Source: Dipteris shenzhenensis
Taxonomy: Eukaryota > Polypodiophyta > Polypodiopsida > Gleicheniales
Assembly: GCA_047967505.1 (NCBI GenBank)
Contig: CM106539.1
Length of the DNA stretch: 64,000 nucleotides
Reading direction: 5' to 3' (one strand)
Below the pieces are notes generated by a model. That model made no database searches. It was not told the DNA's origin and saw only the letters and a program-made list of their open reading frames with translations. How positions within the stretch are numbered: position 1 is the first letter of the stretch; each line of letters starts with the position of its first letter. Shown one piece after another: positions 13,116-24,047 of this stretch. A program made the translations under genes and the position numbers.

Positions 13116-13397
13116 CTGTGCAAAGGAGGTCAAAAGTCTCACTTCATAACAATTTGCAAAGATATCTTTATTCCATTGTTATCCTGCAACCATCTGTATA
13201 TTTAAGCATGAGATTAAGTATTTGATTGAGACTGAAAGACTTAATCATTATGTCCATAGAAAGCATAAGATATCCTCAACATCAGAGGTCTTATAGAAGG
13301 AAAGGGTTGTATGGACAACATTTGGTTCTTCTCCAAACCCTAATTTGAAGAGAAAGGTCACAAAAGCAGATGCCAACACACTCACAAACTTCTTTCT

Positions 13398-14887
13398 TTG
13401 AGTGCAGTTGTGCCTAGGAGAACTCAAAAGCGAGAAGAAAATATGATGAGCCTCAAGGTGGTGAGAGACAGATATGCCAACTACACTTCCATCATTTTTC
13501 GTTCCATTGAAGTGTTCAATGAGATGCTTGAAGTGTGCATTGCATGTGAGCGTGGAGAGTTGACTTACGAAGCTCCTTTGTTTATCTCCAAAAAGTCAAA
13601 GGTAATGGATAAGAAGGAGTTGACTGCAAGGATGTGGATGCCTATAAAGCACTTACCTGACAAGTATGCATCCATGGTAGCACAAAAACCTTTAAAAAAA
13701 GAATGGTTTTTTGAAAAGAAAGACTTGACATGTGAGGCGTGATGCAGTGCATAGTGCCATTAAGTATTTGTTGTCATAGAAACAAATCCCACTTAGTCAT
13801 TGTAACATTGACCCTTTAATGTGGTCAAGCATATAGCTTCTTTGTCAACACCCAAGGTAAAGCTATGGGCAAACAAGTGGATTAAAAAGAATGAAGATGG
13901 GTCAAAAATAGTAACCTCTTACATGAGAAAAGAAGTCCCACAACAAGTGGTTACATATGTGGAAAGATTGATCAGTGAGATAAGGATGCTGACAGATATG
14001 CACCAAAGCTTTCAATTCAATGTAGAGGTTATGTCAGAGTCTGGAAAGCTTGTGAACTTCAGGGGAGTTTCAGAAGATGACTTCATCAAGAATGAGTCAA
14101 CATGAGACAACCCACAACTATTCTTCATCAATGAAGTTTCTAGCGATGATGACATCCATAACTTCATTGATAGAATAGTATATACCACCATGGCAATTTG
14201 CAACATTGTCATTTTTTTTTATAAACAAGACAAAGAAGCCATGCAGGTTACTCTAGAGTGAGCATATTCATCAAATTTGAAGATCTATAGTGGTGTTTAT
14301 GTAGCAAAGAGAGGTAAGAGAGAATGTGGCATAGCGATTCAATCCCTTGAATCATTCTTCTTGTGTATGCGGAGTCCCAACCATGATCGCTCCTTACAAA
14401 AGAACATAAGAGGAAATTCAAATAATTTGAGATTGATGCTAGAAGAGCAAGATATTCCCAAGTCCATACATTATCAAAAAAACAACTATGGAAGTCTGGC
14501 AAAAAGTGGGAGTCTTTTGCTTACCATGGTGGAGAATTTACTGCCGGCAGGTTGGGAGGTCACCTTGTGCAAGATGGGATATTCATTTGAGGATCTTCTC
14601 AGAAAAGGGAACTCCACAAATATTATTGAAAACTAGCATTTCATGGCCTATTTTCAACTTCAAGTAGATCTATCCACAAGCTATGAAAAAGAGGTAGAGT
14701 ACAAGGAGACTGATGACATGGATGATGACCTCGAAGATCATAATGTCCCAGTTGATGATGATGAAGAGATGGACTTACATGACCCATTCAGAGAGAGGTT
14801 GGTGGATGAAGAGAAAGATGATGATGCCTTCTTTGATAATTATGGCTCGCAAGGTTATGTAAAAAAGCCACTACGACAATACTTAGT
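13398..14887 (+). CDS. 5' part of a multi-exon gene ending in Ulp1-like modules
   Basis: Open segments at 13398-13742, 13821-14105, 14277-14636 and 14643-14887 run in the same direction towards the protease modules. The first is basic (RRTQKREEN) and helix-like. The last carries a strongly acidic run (DDMDDDLEDHNV and DDDEEMDLHD) and ends at QYLV with a donor-like GTATG. An acceptor at 14980 (TTTACAG) joins it in frame to AIEGEDMNEV. I do not recognise a domain in this half. No true start codon is established. Stops between segments mean either introns or decay. Confidence 0.4.
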
Positions 14888-14980
14888 GGTATGAACTCTC
14901 TATTTCTCAACTAAATACCATTTTTTAAATAAGATTTAAATTTAAAGATAATGAATCTAATCTCTCATGTTTGTTTACAG

Positions 14981-16143
14981 GCAATAGAGGGAGAAGATAT
15001 GAATGAAGTCAATATGGAGGCACTCCCTTCTACTTTAGCAGTGCAACCATCTCTAAATTCGGTTAAAGAATCCCATGAGCAAAAGAGCCTTGAAGCCACC
15101 ATAGAAAAATAGAATGACTGCAAACATAGAATACAAGCTATGATAGAGACCCATTCTGCAAATTTAGTTGCATTGGATAAAATGGAAAGCTCATTTGAAG
15201 TTAGGTACGAGAACCTCAACATTTGAGCTTTGGTAGAGAGGAGGTTTTAATCCTCTCCAATCCTTTAAAAGAGGTTAATGACAATGTTATCCTAGCCATT
15301 CTTAGGTAACGTTCGTTTATTTATTGCTACTTCAATGAGCTAACGTTTGTTTTTTTGTTTACAATGTAGTTATATCTCAGTTTCCTAGTCAAGGGTGCAG
15401 AATCATGTCTATGAGCTAACATTTGTTTATTTCTTGGTGCAGTGTAGTTATATCTCAGCTTCGTAGTGCAGTGCAGAATTGTGTCTACATGCTCGATTCT
15501 CTCCTTTCTTAGCTCTCCTCAAAAGACTATAGAAGATGTTTGTACTTGGTTAAGCGCTTTGAATTTAGATGGGGTGTGAGTCATCTTTATGCCTTATCAT
15601 GAGGAGTAAGTATCAACTCCAACCTTATTTTTACTATTTCTTTGGCAACTTTGTGTTAAACAATAATCATTTTTAATTTGGTCATGTAGCTCATATTGGT
15701 GTCTAATCGATTGGGACCTTGAAGTCAACCATTTATGGTTTATAAATTCAATGACAGGCTATCATGCCAACTCCCCAAGGTAACTGTTCTCTTAATATTT
15801 TTGTTACTTTCTTATTTTGTATCTTATGATCATGACATATTAATATATTTCATATGTCATGATGGACAGTGCTGCATATCAGCTAGTATCTGCTATCAAA
15901 ACAACCAGGGAGCAACAAGACCAAGTAGAATTCAAACAACGTCGTCTACCAGTGGAGCAAAAAGATGGGCACAACTGTGGGTGGAGAGTTTCCTACAATT
16001 GCATGTTATTTCTTAGAGAGATTTTTGATTTGGAGTTACTAGTCAAAATGGAATCATATACAGAAGCCAATCTACTAGTGTTTTGGGCTGAGAGTATTCA
16101 CTGCCTCATTGGGGAACAACTTGAAAATATGACTACATTGTAG
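14981..16143 (+). pseudogene. Ulp1-like (C48) protease module, copy 1
   Basis: Four blocks recur in all three modules. Block 1 is MESSF..EEVLILSNPLKEVN..ILAILR, followed by a donor. Block 2 is YMLDSLLS..DVCTWL..LDGV..MPYHE. Block 3 is W..IDWDL..WFINSMTGYHA. Block 4 is AIKTTRE..EQKDGHNCGWRVSYNCMLF. The last block holds the Ulp1/SUMO-protease signature Q-x-D-x-x-x-C-G with Cys at 15976-15978. In this family a His precedes W..(I/V)D. Here the codon at 15694-15696 is TAT (Tyr), so the catalytic His is missing, while Asp and Cys remain. TGA at 15577-15579 replaces the CGA found in both other copies, and TAG occurs near 15110. Block 4 ends with a stop at 16141-16143. It is very unlikely to be active as it stands. 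Confidence 0.65.
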
Positions 16144-16144
16144 C

Positions 16145-16560
16145 ATGTATAAAACCTTATCTTTATATTTCTATGCTTATTCAAGCCTTTATTTGGGATG
16201 TGTAAATCTCATAACTTTTTTATATTTTTCTCCAAGAGTAGAAGAGACTGAGTCTAATAAAAGCATGCTATCTTTATACTTCTATGATTATTTAAGCCTT
16301 TATTTGGGATGTGTAAATCTCATAACTTTTTTAATTTTTCCTCCAAGAGGAGAAGAGACTCAGTATAATGAAAGCATATATGAAACCTTATCTTTATACT
16401 TCTATGCAGTCTATTGAAAAAACCATTATTAATGTTGGGGAACAACCTGAAAATATGACTACATTGCAGCATGTATGAAATTTTATCTTTTATATTTCTA
16501 TGCTTATTTAAGCCTTTATTTGGGATGTGTAAATCTCATAACTTTTTTATATTTTTATAG
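16145..16560 (+). repeat. About 120-bp repeat between protease modules 1 and 2
   Basis: The segment CTTTATTTGGGATGTGTAAATC appears three times, at about 16190, 16302 and 16512, each within a longer T-rich unit. The phrase GGGGAACAAC(T/C)TGAAAATATGAC, which ends module 1 at about 16115, returns at about 16438. The last module-1 exon tail and its downstream intron-like DNA were therefore duplicated. Confidence 0.75.
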
Positions 16561-16599
16561 CAGAAGGATGATGTAGAAGACATTGCAAGTGAAAAATAA

Positions 16600-17560
16600 T
16601 ACGATGTAGACCACTCTCTCAATAAGATGAGTCATGAAAATATGACTCTATTGCAGCAGATTGGAAGTTCATTCAACGCTATGTTGTTAATTCGACAACC
16701 TCATACTTTTGAATTTTGTGAACATGAGATTTTTATCCTCTTGAATCCTAAGAAAGAGGTTAATGTCAAAGTCATTACAACCATACTCAGGTTTGATGCA
16801 ACCTTTTCCTTGCCTTTATACTTTCGTATTTTGATTAAACCCAACAAGCTAATAGTCTTTTTTCTTTTAATAGTAATGTTATAGTAGATTTTTCTCAAAA
16901 TACACAAAGTTTCATATATGCTTGATCCTCTTATTTATGAAGTGCTTAGCAACAAAAAAAATACCATAGAGGATGTTTGCAAGTGGTTGAAGCATGTTTC
17001 TATGAATGAGGCACGAGTTATCTTTACAACATATTATGAGAAGTAAGCAGCAAACCCTAGTTGTTTTTTCTATTATGTTGCTAGAATTGTCTCAAACACA
17101 GTAATTATTCTTTATTGATAATGCAGCTCACATTGGAGTTTGGTGGTCGTGGACATCTTTGCCAAGAAGTGCTTCTTTGCCAACTCAATGGCATCCATCC
17201 ATGGCACTGTGTTAGAGTAATTATAGACTACACTTGTCACTTCTTCACATGTAGATTGATATGCAATGCACATATTCAGGCTTGTTATATGTTTTGATGT
17301 GCAGATCGGCTCAAAAGTTAGTAGGTGCTATCGACACAGTAATGCGACAATGTGACTTGGCACAACAAATAAAGTATATAACACGTCAAGTATCACATCA
17401 AGATGATAGCCACATCTACAATTGTCGATGGAGGGTGGGCTACAATTGCTTTTTGGTACTTGGTCAAATTTTTGAGATACAGAATGACACCACTATCAAC
17501 ATATATGGACTTGCATCTCTATGCATTTATAACATGTACCATTCATGCAATCATTAAGGG
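16600..17560 (+). pseudogene. Ulp1-like (C48) protease module, copy 2
   Basis: Block order is the same as in copy 1: IGSSFN..EIFILLNPKKEVN..TTILR, then TIEDVCKWLK..ARVIFTTYYEK, then SHWSLVVVDIF..FFANSMASIHG, then the Cys block. The His-Trp pair is present (CAT at 17131-17133) and Asp follows in VVVD. The Cys is at 17423-17425. The sequence around it reads YNCRWRVGYNC, however: the Gly after the catalytic Cys is Arg, and the spacing from Gln-Asp is two residues longer than in copies 1 and 3. It is the only copy with His, Asp and Cys all present, but its active-site loop is altered. Blocks are separated by intron-like T-rich DNA with GT and AG edges. Confidence 0.65.
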
Positions 17561-17639
17561 CAACATTATCGACCCTCCCATGAGTCAAATAGATAATGGC
17601 TCAAAGGAGTGCAAAATGAATGCTGTCAAAGAGTCAAAG

Positions 17640-18526
17640 GGGATAGAAGACCTTAACTCTACAAACGTGGCTTCATTGGAAGAATTGGGAAGCTCTTTTA
17701 ATTTTTGGGTTATGATTCAACATAGACCTCAGTATCTTGAATTTGGTGGAGAGGAGATTTCAATCCTCTTTGGAGCTTCAAATGAGGTCAATAACAACGT
17801 TATGATGGCCATTCTCAGGTTTGATACAAACTTTTTCTCTGCTTGATAATTCAATATTTTGATTAAATCTAATAAGCTAATATTCATTTATGTATTAGTG
17901 TAGTATAGTTATCTCACGATTTTCTAGATCAGTACAAAACCGTGTGTATATGTTGGATTCCCTCCTTTCTCCTATACTTAGCAATAGCAGAAAGACGACA
18001 GTTGATGTTTGTAAATGGTTACAGCCTTTACATTTAGATGGCGTGCGACAACCGTTTATGGCATATCATGAGATATATCATCGCAACCTTTATTTTCATC
18101 TTATAGTGGCAACATTGTGTTAAATAATAATGGTTCTTAATTATTCGTGTAGGGAAATTGGAGACCGGTGGTTTGGGACCTTGGAGACAACTATTGTTGG
18201 TTTGTCAACTCGATTGCAGGCTTTCATGGCTCAATGCAAACGTAAGTATTCTATTAATCTGTTGTTACTTCTATATTATGTATCATATGTAATAGACACA
18301 CTAAGTTTTTTTAATATGTCATGATGAGCAGGTCAGTTGAGAAGTTGGTATTTGCTATCAGAGAAACAGGACAATACAAAGACTCACTAGACTTCCAAAG
18401 GCGTTTAGTAGTAGAGCAAGAAGATGGGCATGGCTGTGGGTGGAGAGTTTCCTATAACTGCATGTTGATTTTCAAACTTAAGCCACAGGTCTCATCGAAA
18501 GATTCTTTGGAGCTCAAATATTGAAA
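17640..18526 (+). pseudogene. Ulp1-like (C48) protease module, copy 3
   Basis: Blocks in order: LGSSFN..EISILFGASNEVN..AILR; YMLDSLLSPILSNS..TVDVCKWLQPLHLDGVRQPFMAYHE; NWRPVVWDLGDN..WFVNSIAGFHG; then AIRETGQYKDSLDFQRRL..EQEDGHGCGWRVSYNCMLIF. The Cys block (Cys at 18435-18437) is the best preserved of the three. The His position is AAT (Asn, 18156-18158) if the acceptor AG at 18151-18152 is used. It is followed by a Glu/Pro-rich tail. It resembles copy 1 more in the Cys block and copy 2 in block 2. Confidence 0.65.
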
Positions 18527-18559
18527 GGAGGATATACAATTGTTTAGGGCTGAAATCAT

Positions 18560-18903
18560 TCGAGACCTAATTGTTGCCATTGGAATACAACATGCAACTA
18601 AAGCAATATAAGAGCTTACATTTAAGGAAGAGGAGACTGAATCTACTCCAAAAGCACTACACACTACAGAAGAAGTAGAGACTCAATGTACACCTAGAGC
18701 ACCACAACCTCCACTAGAAGCATCAGAAGAGTTGCCATAGCCTCCGCTTGCATTTAAGGAAGAGGATACTGAGTCTACTCTGAAAGCACTACACACTATT
18801 GAAAGAAGTAGAGTCTCAGTGTACACCTAGAGCACCACAGCCTCCACTGGAAGTATCAAAAGAGTTGCCACAGCCTCCACTAGAAGCATCAGAAGAGTTG
18901 TGA
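18560..18903 (+). repeat. Duplicated Glu/Pro-rich tail of the protease gene
   Basis: Two copies of about 140 bp encode TFKEEETEST..ALHTTEEVETQCTPRAPQPPLEASEELP. In the first copy LP is followed by TAG (18738-18740). In the second the same place is CAG (18871-18873). The second copy is also shifted in frame near 18813. It ends at TGA 18901-18903, the likely end of the gene. Confidence 0.65.
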
Positions 18904-19480
18904 TGCATGTATAATGTTTTTGTATATATGCATGAGGAGCATATTCTCATGATGTTTTTATTGATTATACACCGATTTGTGACTTATTACTTAAGTGGAA
19001 TTTACTCATGATATTTATATATTTTCATGCACACAATTTTATGATATGAATGTGTGATGATGTGATTATTTGGAAATATTAAATGTGTGATGAGAATTAT
19101 GATATGAATGTGTGATGATGTGATTATTTGGAAATAAATGTGATGAGAAGAACATAATAATTATTTGTAATATTTCACTTCAAAGTATCAATTCTCAATG
19201 CTCCACTCACTTAAAGTACAGCATTCCCAATGCTCCGCAAGATTTTCAAACCTTTCATACACACTATCAGTTAAAGTGTCAGTTGCACTGTCTCCACTCA
19301 CTTAAAGTAGAGCATTCCTAATGCTTCATTCACTTTATTCCAGCCCTTATCCTTATCATAGCGAACACACCATGCGTTAGTGAACTTATATTCTTCCATC
19401 CTAGTCTTTCCACAAACACTCTCTTATTTCTTACATCCTAGTCCTTCTTAGTAACTTGTATTCTTCTTTCACCTTACGTC
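18904..19480. other. AT-rich 3' flank with short repeats
   Basis: No gene seen. GATATGAATGTGTGATGATG occurs twice (about 19041 and 19101). CACTCACTTAAAGTA with GCATTCC(C/T)AATGCT occurs twice (about 19205 and 19297). Confidence 0.5.
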
Positions 19481-19586
19481 ATTGTCTGTTCCCTCACTTT
19501 CTATCACTCTTGAAGGAGGGGCGGCTGACTGTGCATCCCTCACTATCGCTCCCTCACTCTCCTTCTCTCACTTTCCCTCCAAGACA

Positions 19587-20041
19587 ATGGCCAGTTACTC
19601 TGTGACTTCATTTACTGAACTCAAATTATGTCTTCGATCCCTTTTGTATGGACCCATGAACGGAAAATCAATCGAGGAGGATATGTTACGCACATGGCTG
19701 CTTGATTTGAACTCAGCAAAAAGGTGAATATCTCTTGCTTTCTTTTTTGTTTCTTTTAATCACGTACTTCTTATGCTAACGAGCTAAATTTTCATACAAG
19801 ATATGGCGGCGGCTAGAAGCTATATTGAACAAAAAGGTGAAGATGGGGAAAGCCAGGAGCGAAAAGAGGAGTTGTTGAATGCTAATAAGTCGGCAAAAGA
19901 TTCAAAATAGGTTGTGAGGAGGGTCTATGAGGAGATTTGCGATGGCAGCCCTGGTTACGCATGGCCTATGACTTTAAAGTCCGCTTGTTTTCATGAAGCC
20001 AATACCATAGTAGGCACTTTCGAGGACATATACTCTCTCTA
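19587..20041 (+). pseudogene. Small two-exon gene remnant, unknown product
   Basis: ATG at 19587 opens MASYSVTSFTELKLCL..LRTWLLDLNSAKR, then a donor AAAAAG|GTGAAT at about 19724. An acceptor TACAAG at about 19801 leads to MAAARSYIEQKGEDGES..NANKSAKDSK, a TAG (19907-19909), then VVRRVYEEICDGSPGYAWPM. The stop follows K where CAG is plausible. I do not recognise the protein. It may be the 5' exons of a longer element gene. Confidence 0.4.
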
Positions 20042-20059
20042 ATGCTGTAATAGTCAAGT

Positions 20060-20330
20060 GATGGAAATTTAATTCCACATAGACTTATGTGTTTTCTAAA
20101 GTTGTAATAGATAAGAAATGGAACTACAGTTCCACAAAGACTTTGGGAGGCAGTGGAAGATTGGGTTATTGAGAAGATAAGAGCTCATACCAATGATGAG
20201 ATCTTCTAGACTTTGGGTAGTGGAAGATTGGGTTATTAAGAAGATAAGAGAGACCAATGATGAGCTCTTCTAGACTTTGGGTTATTGAGAAGATAAGAGA
20301 GACCAAGATGAGATCTTCTAGACTTTTCTC
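20060..20330. repeat. Short tandem repeat around GATCTTCTAGACTTTGGG
   Basis: Three imperfect units carry GGGTTATTGAGAAGATAAGAG and GATGAG(A/C)TCTTCTAGACTT, between about 20140 and 20325. They shorten progressively from left to right. Non-coding. Confidence 0.75.
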
Positions 20331-20373
20331 TTCATTGCTAATACAGCTTGTAAATTAGATTATCTTGTATGCT

Positions 20374-20760
20374 CTATAAGAAGCCATGTAAGGCTGAGCT
20401 AATTTAAGGTGTTTTTTGACACCATATGGCTTTGAGTTATATTTCTACTTCTTTAAAAAATGTGATGTGCTCTTTTTTAAATGTACTCTAGTTTTGCAAG
20501 AAGCCATGTAGGGCTGAGCTAATGTAAGGTATTTTTTGACACCATATGGCTTTGAGTTATATGATCTACTTCTTTAAAAAATGTGATGTGCTCTTTTTTA
20601 AATGTACTCTAGTTTTAATAACATGTCACGTCATTTTTTCTAATTTGATTTTTTCAAATCTTACTTTTTGTCTCTTTTTACAATGTGATGTCCTCTTTTT
20701 TTAATGTACTCTAGTTTTAATAACATGTCATGTCATTTTTTCTAATTTGATTTTTTTTTA
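20374..20760. repeat. 124-bp direct tandem repeat and 90-bp follow-on
   Basis: AAGAAGCCATGTA(A/G)GGCTGAGC starts at about 20379 and 20500, with CACCATATGGCTTTGAGTTATAT in both. The right end, AATGTACTCTAGTTTTAATAACATGTCA, is itself repeated at about 20600 and 20700. T-rich and non-coding. Confidence 0.8.
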
Positions 20761-20839
20761 TCTTCCTTTTTGACTCAATGTTTTGTTTTATAAGAGCCTC
20801 TTTTTTTTTTAAGTTTTATCCAAAATTATATCACAAAAC

Positions 20840-21284
20840 GAATTTGGACAGTGCACCAGTCCAAAATTAATGAAATAGGTGTTGAGGATATATGTCACCA
20901 AGCATGTAAATATCCATGAGAATAATAAAGTTTGACTAAGTTTGACTTTCAATCAAAGGGCAATTTTTATGGTCAAAGCCTAATTGATTATAGTTAAGGA
21001 ATTAATTGAGGTTAAAGTACTTGGTTTAGGCCAAGAAGAAAGGATCTCGACCCAAGGTGGTTGAATTAAGTCAAGTATTTGACTTGGTCAACCGAAGATT
21101 ATGCACATGTTGACTTAATCAAAGAAGCTTAGAAGGGCTTTCTGCCCAAGATAGTTGATCCCGGCCAACTAAGAAATACATGTTAACCTCGGTTGGCAAG
21201 ATTTGACTTTGGTCAAAGGGCTTTGAATTTAGTCAAAGGGATTTGACCATGGTCAAAAGGCGTTGATCTCGGTCTATTGGAGAA
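20840..21284. other. GTCAA/TTGAC-rich stretch, target of a copia insertion
   Basis: TTGAC or GTCAA occurs more than ten times here, for example GGTCAAAGGGCTTTGAATTTAG and the following lines. The same style resumes right of the element at 23232 (TGGTCAACC), so this was one piece before the insertion. No gene recognised. Confidence 0.5.
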
Positions 21285-21597
21285 GCATGGTGACAAGATA
21301 GAGGCAACAAGAGGAACAATGAAGCTTGTTTATTCATTGACAGAGTGTCATTATATAGACATTGGACATCCATAGATTACATCATATGTGAGCTCAATAG
21401 TGAGCATCTAGATCCACAATCATCTCCATGAATCTCTCAATCACACACCACACTCCTAGATTCACTCATTCACACCTGCTAACTAACACATCATCAGTCA
21501 CACCTACACACACACACACATGTGTTCACACACTCACTCACATGATCACTCACAACCATAGACCTTGGTATGATCCATTACATCAATTTGTCCTTCA
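21285..21597 (-). repeat. Left LTR (3' LTR) of the copia element
   Basis: Aligns with 22925-23231 over its length. It contains TTGACAGAGTGTCATTATATA and many CACAC steps. It is slightly longer than the other LTR because of a CA-rich expansion near 21500. Confidence 0.85.
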
Positions 21598-21740
21598 TAC
21601 CCCCCCACAAATTGATAACCTCAAACCTAGCAGTAGTCCATGGGAAACTTCATGGCTTGCCCACCTCTAGTGGTAACACACATGATCCACAACTTGGTAC
21701 TCACTCTAGTTGCATCAACAATAGACTCATTTGGGCATCC

Positions 21741-22292
21741 TCATCCCAACATGATCTCACTCTGACTTTGGTCTTTTGGTTTACAATTGGGAGATAGACC
21801 ATGACTATGCATGGCAAGTCCCCATAGGTCTAACAAGGTAAAACTCACATAAGACAAACAATGATTTGAGGGGGATACCAAGGCAAAGAACCTTATTGAC
21901 CACACACATACAAAAAATCTACTTTGAAGATGTGGGGAAATTCCCCCCCTTGATGGCAATCTTTTTCTGGCATCGTTTCCAAGCCACCATTGTATCAGAC
22001 TCATAAACTTGCTTGTCCATTGCATTGTACTTGGTGTATCTTTGTGTATCTTCTTGGTATACCAAAGCATAATCTTTTTGTCAATGTGAAGCAAAGTATC
22101 CAATTCTAGGCAAGGTCTTACCACATGGGCATTGTCTAATTCCTTACAAGGTTTAACAAAGCAAGTGGAACTTGAGAACATATTCTTTGAGAGCACAAGC
22201 ATCATATCATCCGCATAGAAAAGCAAGAGTATAATGATGAATATGAGCTTCTTGACTGAGTTGTTGTGGTGAAACATAGTAAACATATTCAA
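21741..22292 (-). pseudogene. Copia reverse transcriptase remnant
   Basis: The open stretch begins with hydrophobic residues and LLFYADDMMLVLSKN, the catalytic YADD-type motif of copia RT. After that the sequence no longer resembles RT/RNase H in order. Most of gag, protease and integrase is absent. What remains cannot form a working polymerase. Confidence 0.6.
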
Positions 22293-22910
22293 AACTTTGA
22301 GTCAAGTATAAAATCCCCAAATTTTGTATGCCTAGTCAACTGTCTTTGACCAAAATATGAACAAATATGCCTATAGAGCAAGAGATCAACTGGAGGGCAG
22401 AATTCGCCCTAATTATAGAGGCTATGAAGGGGCTTTTGGTAGCAAAATAAGCCCTAAATCATAGAGAAGATCCTCGAGCAAGAAATTGTGCAATGCTACG
22501 TCACGTCGCCAATTGGAGCTGCTACAAATTCAACTAGTTTTTTCACATTTTCTCCTCTCTCAGTCGACCAAATGAGCTCAAATTGGAACAGCAGCTAGCT
22601 CATAAGGTCTCCCAACTATACGTAGGAGGGCTGGTCAAAATTTCACTTCTACAAGTCATATGAGCTAAAAGTTTGTCGGGCAGCAATCCTATTGGCACGG
22701 GCTGTGTAGGTCATATTTCCCCAATTCCTCTGAACACAAAGTGCACCCTATCAAGGGGAACCTCCAACTAAAAGGGCTTGTGAAATGGTGGAGCAGAAAG
22801 AGAGAACGAGCTTAAGCAAAAAATGGGTAGAAGAGGGAAGAATGGAAGAAGGTGGAGGGTGAAGGGGAAGACGATGTCGTGCCTCAAGGAAACTCAGGGA
22901 GGGAAATATG

Positions 22911-22922
22911 GCTCTGATACCA
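22911..22922 (-). other. tRNA-Met primer binding site
   Basis: GCTCTGATACCA on the plus strand is TGGTATCAGAGC on the element strand, the usual copia primer site matching the 3' end of initiator tRNA-Met. It is two bases from the right LTR. Confidence 0.85.
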
Positions 22923-22924
22923 CA

Positions 22925-23231
22925 TGTTGGAGAAGCATGGTGACACGATAGAGGAAACAAGACAAACAATGAAGCTTGTTTATTCATTGACAGAGTGTCA
23001 TTATATAAACATTGGACATCCATAGATTACATCATATGTGAGCTCAATAGTGAGCATCTAGATCCACAATCATCTCCATGAATCTCTTAATCACACACCA
23101 CACTCCTAGATTCACTCATTCACACCTACTAACTCAGGCACATTTACACACACACGTGTTCACACACTCACTCACATGATCACTCACAACCATAGACCTT
23201 GGTATGATCCATTACATCAATTTGTCCTTCA
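22925..23231 (-). repeat. Right LTR (5' LTR) of the copia element
   Basis: Starts TGTTGGAGAAGCATGGTGAC and ends TTTGTCCTTCA. A TATATA-like stretch (TTATATAAAC) lies near its left end. It carries the promoter for the minus-strand element. Confidence 0.85.
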
Positions 23232-23578
23232 TGGTCAACCAAGTGTTTATATGTTGTGTGCACACATGTGGTCCGTGGGGACGCCCACAAGTGACTAGGA
23301 ATAGTCAAAGATTTAATTATATTTTATTGCATGCAAAGTCTATCAATTAATGGGTGCCATGTCTTGGTGCATTAAAAATTTGTGCAGGTACAAGAGGGGT
23401 TAAATTTCCCTAGAACTGAGGAGCCTAGCAGGCAACTGGATGGTTCCGTGTGACCTTGTGCATCAGAGGCTCTAGAAGAGGCCCACGTGGCCAAGTGTTA
23501 AGCAACTAGCCTAGAATCTAGACTAAGTGTTGAGTTACTATTTTTGGAGGGGGGTGTGCATCCCCATACATGTATTCT
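23232..23578. other. Continuation of the copia target, no gene
   Basis: Resumes the GTCAA-rich target DNA, then turns into unassigned sequence up to the first 80-bp direct repeat. No reading frame of note. Confidence 0.4.
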
Positions 23579-23658
23579 CTCAGGCTTGTGTGTTTTGGGT
23601 ATGGTGTAGCACAAGAAGCTTGTACTCTTGAACATCTCTATTCCAATAAAGCCTTTCT
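23579..23658. repeat. 80-bp direct repeat, left copy
   Basis: Contains TGTGTTTTGGGTATGGT, AAGCTTGTACTCTTGAACAT and CAATAAAGCCTTTC. A near-identical copy lies at 24700-24778. AATAAA near the end looks like a polyadenylation signal, so these may be LTR or 3'-end fragments. Confidence 0.8.
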
Positions 23659-23659
23659 C

Positions 23660-23863
23660 ATGAAGAACTACAAGCTCAATATCTACCTCTGCATCCTCCA
23701 TGTCATCATCTTCTTCCTCTTCCTGCACTTCCCACTCAGGATTCTCTAGTTCCTCCTTGTTTGTAGCCATACCTTCATCTTTCGTAGCCATACCTTCGTC
23801 TTCCGTAGTCATACCTTCCCTAGAGGATAAAGTACATACAGCACAATACTTTCTCACATTCAT
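23660..23863 (-). pseudogene. Acidic tail with short repeat, possibly of the P-loop gene
   Basis: On the minus strand it encodes repeats of GMATKDE (three units of about 21 bp, 23767-23820) followed by a run of Glu and Asp (EEEEDDDMEDAE). It lies downstream of the P-loop segment in the same direction and may be its C-terminal exon. I do not recognise it otherwise. Confidence 0.35.
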
Positions 23864-24047
23864 AAGAACACTGTCAATTTTCTTTATGTCTTTCTCTTCA
23901 CAACCAACCTTTGAGCACGAAACTATTCTACATAGTCTGGTCCTAGAAAATCTAATCGTTTCCTTACTCGGTGAGGTACTTTGAAACCAGCAATCACATC
24001 TTCCAAATCATTCAGAGCTTTATCCCCCTTTACTAGCCCATCATGGT

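Larger units (their letters stand above)
21285..23231 (-). mobile_element. Internally deleted copia-type LTR retrotransposon
   Basis: Two LTRs of 313 and 307 bp flank 1.3 kb of internal DNA. The right LTR begins TGTTGG and ends CTTCA, so it has the usual TG..CA ends; the left begins TATTGG by mutation. A sequence complementary to the 3' end of initiator tRNA-Met lies just inside the right LTR, so the element reads on the minus strand. Flanks CGGTC (left) and TGGTC (right) are a 4/5 match for a 5-bp target-site duplication. The internal part keeps only a scrap of reverse transcriptase, so it would depend on other elements for movement. A C-rich run at 21601-21606, read on the other strand, serves as the polypurine tract. 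Confidence 0.85.
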
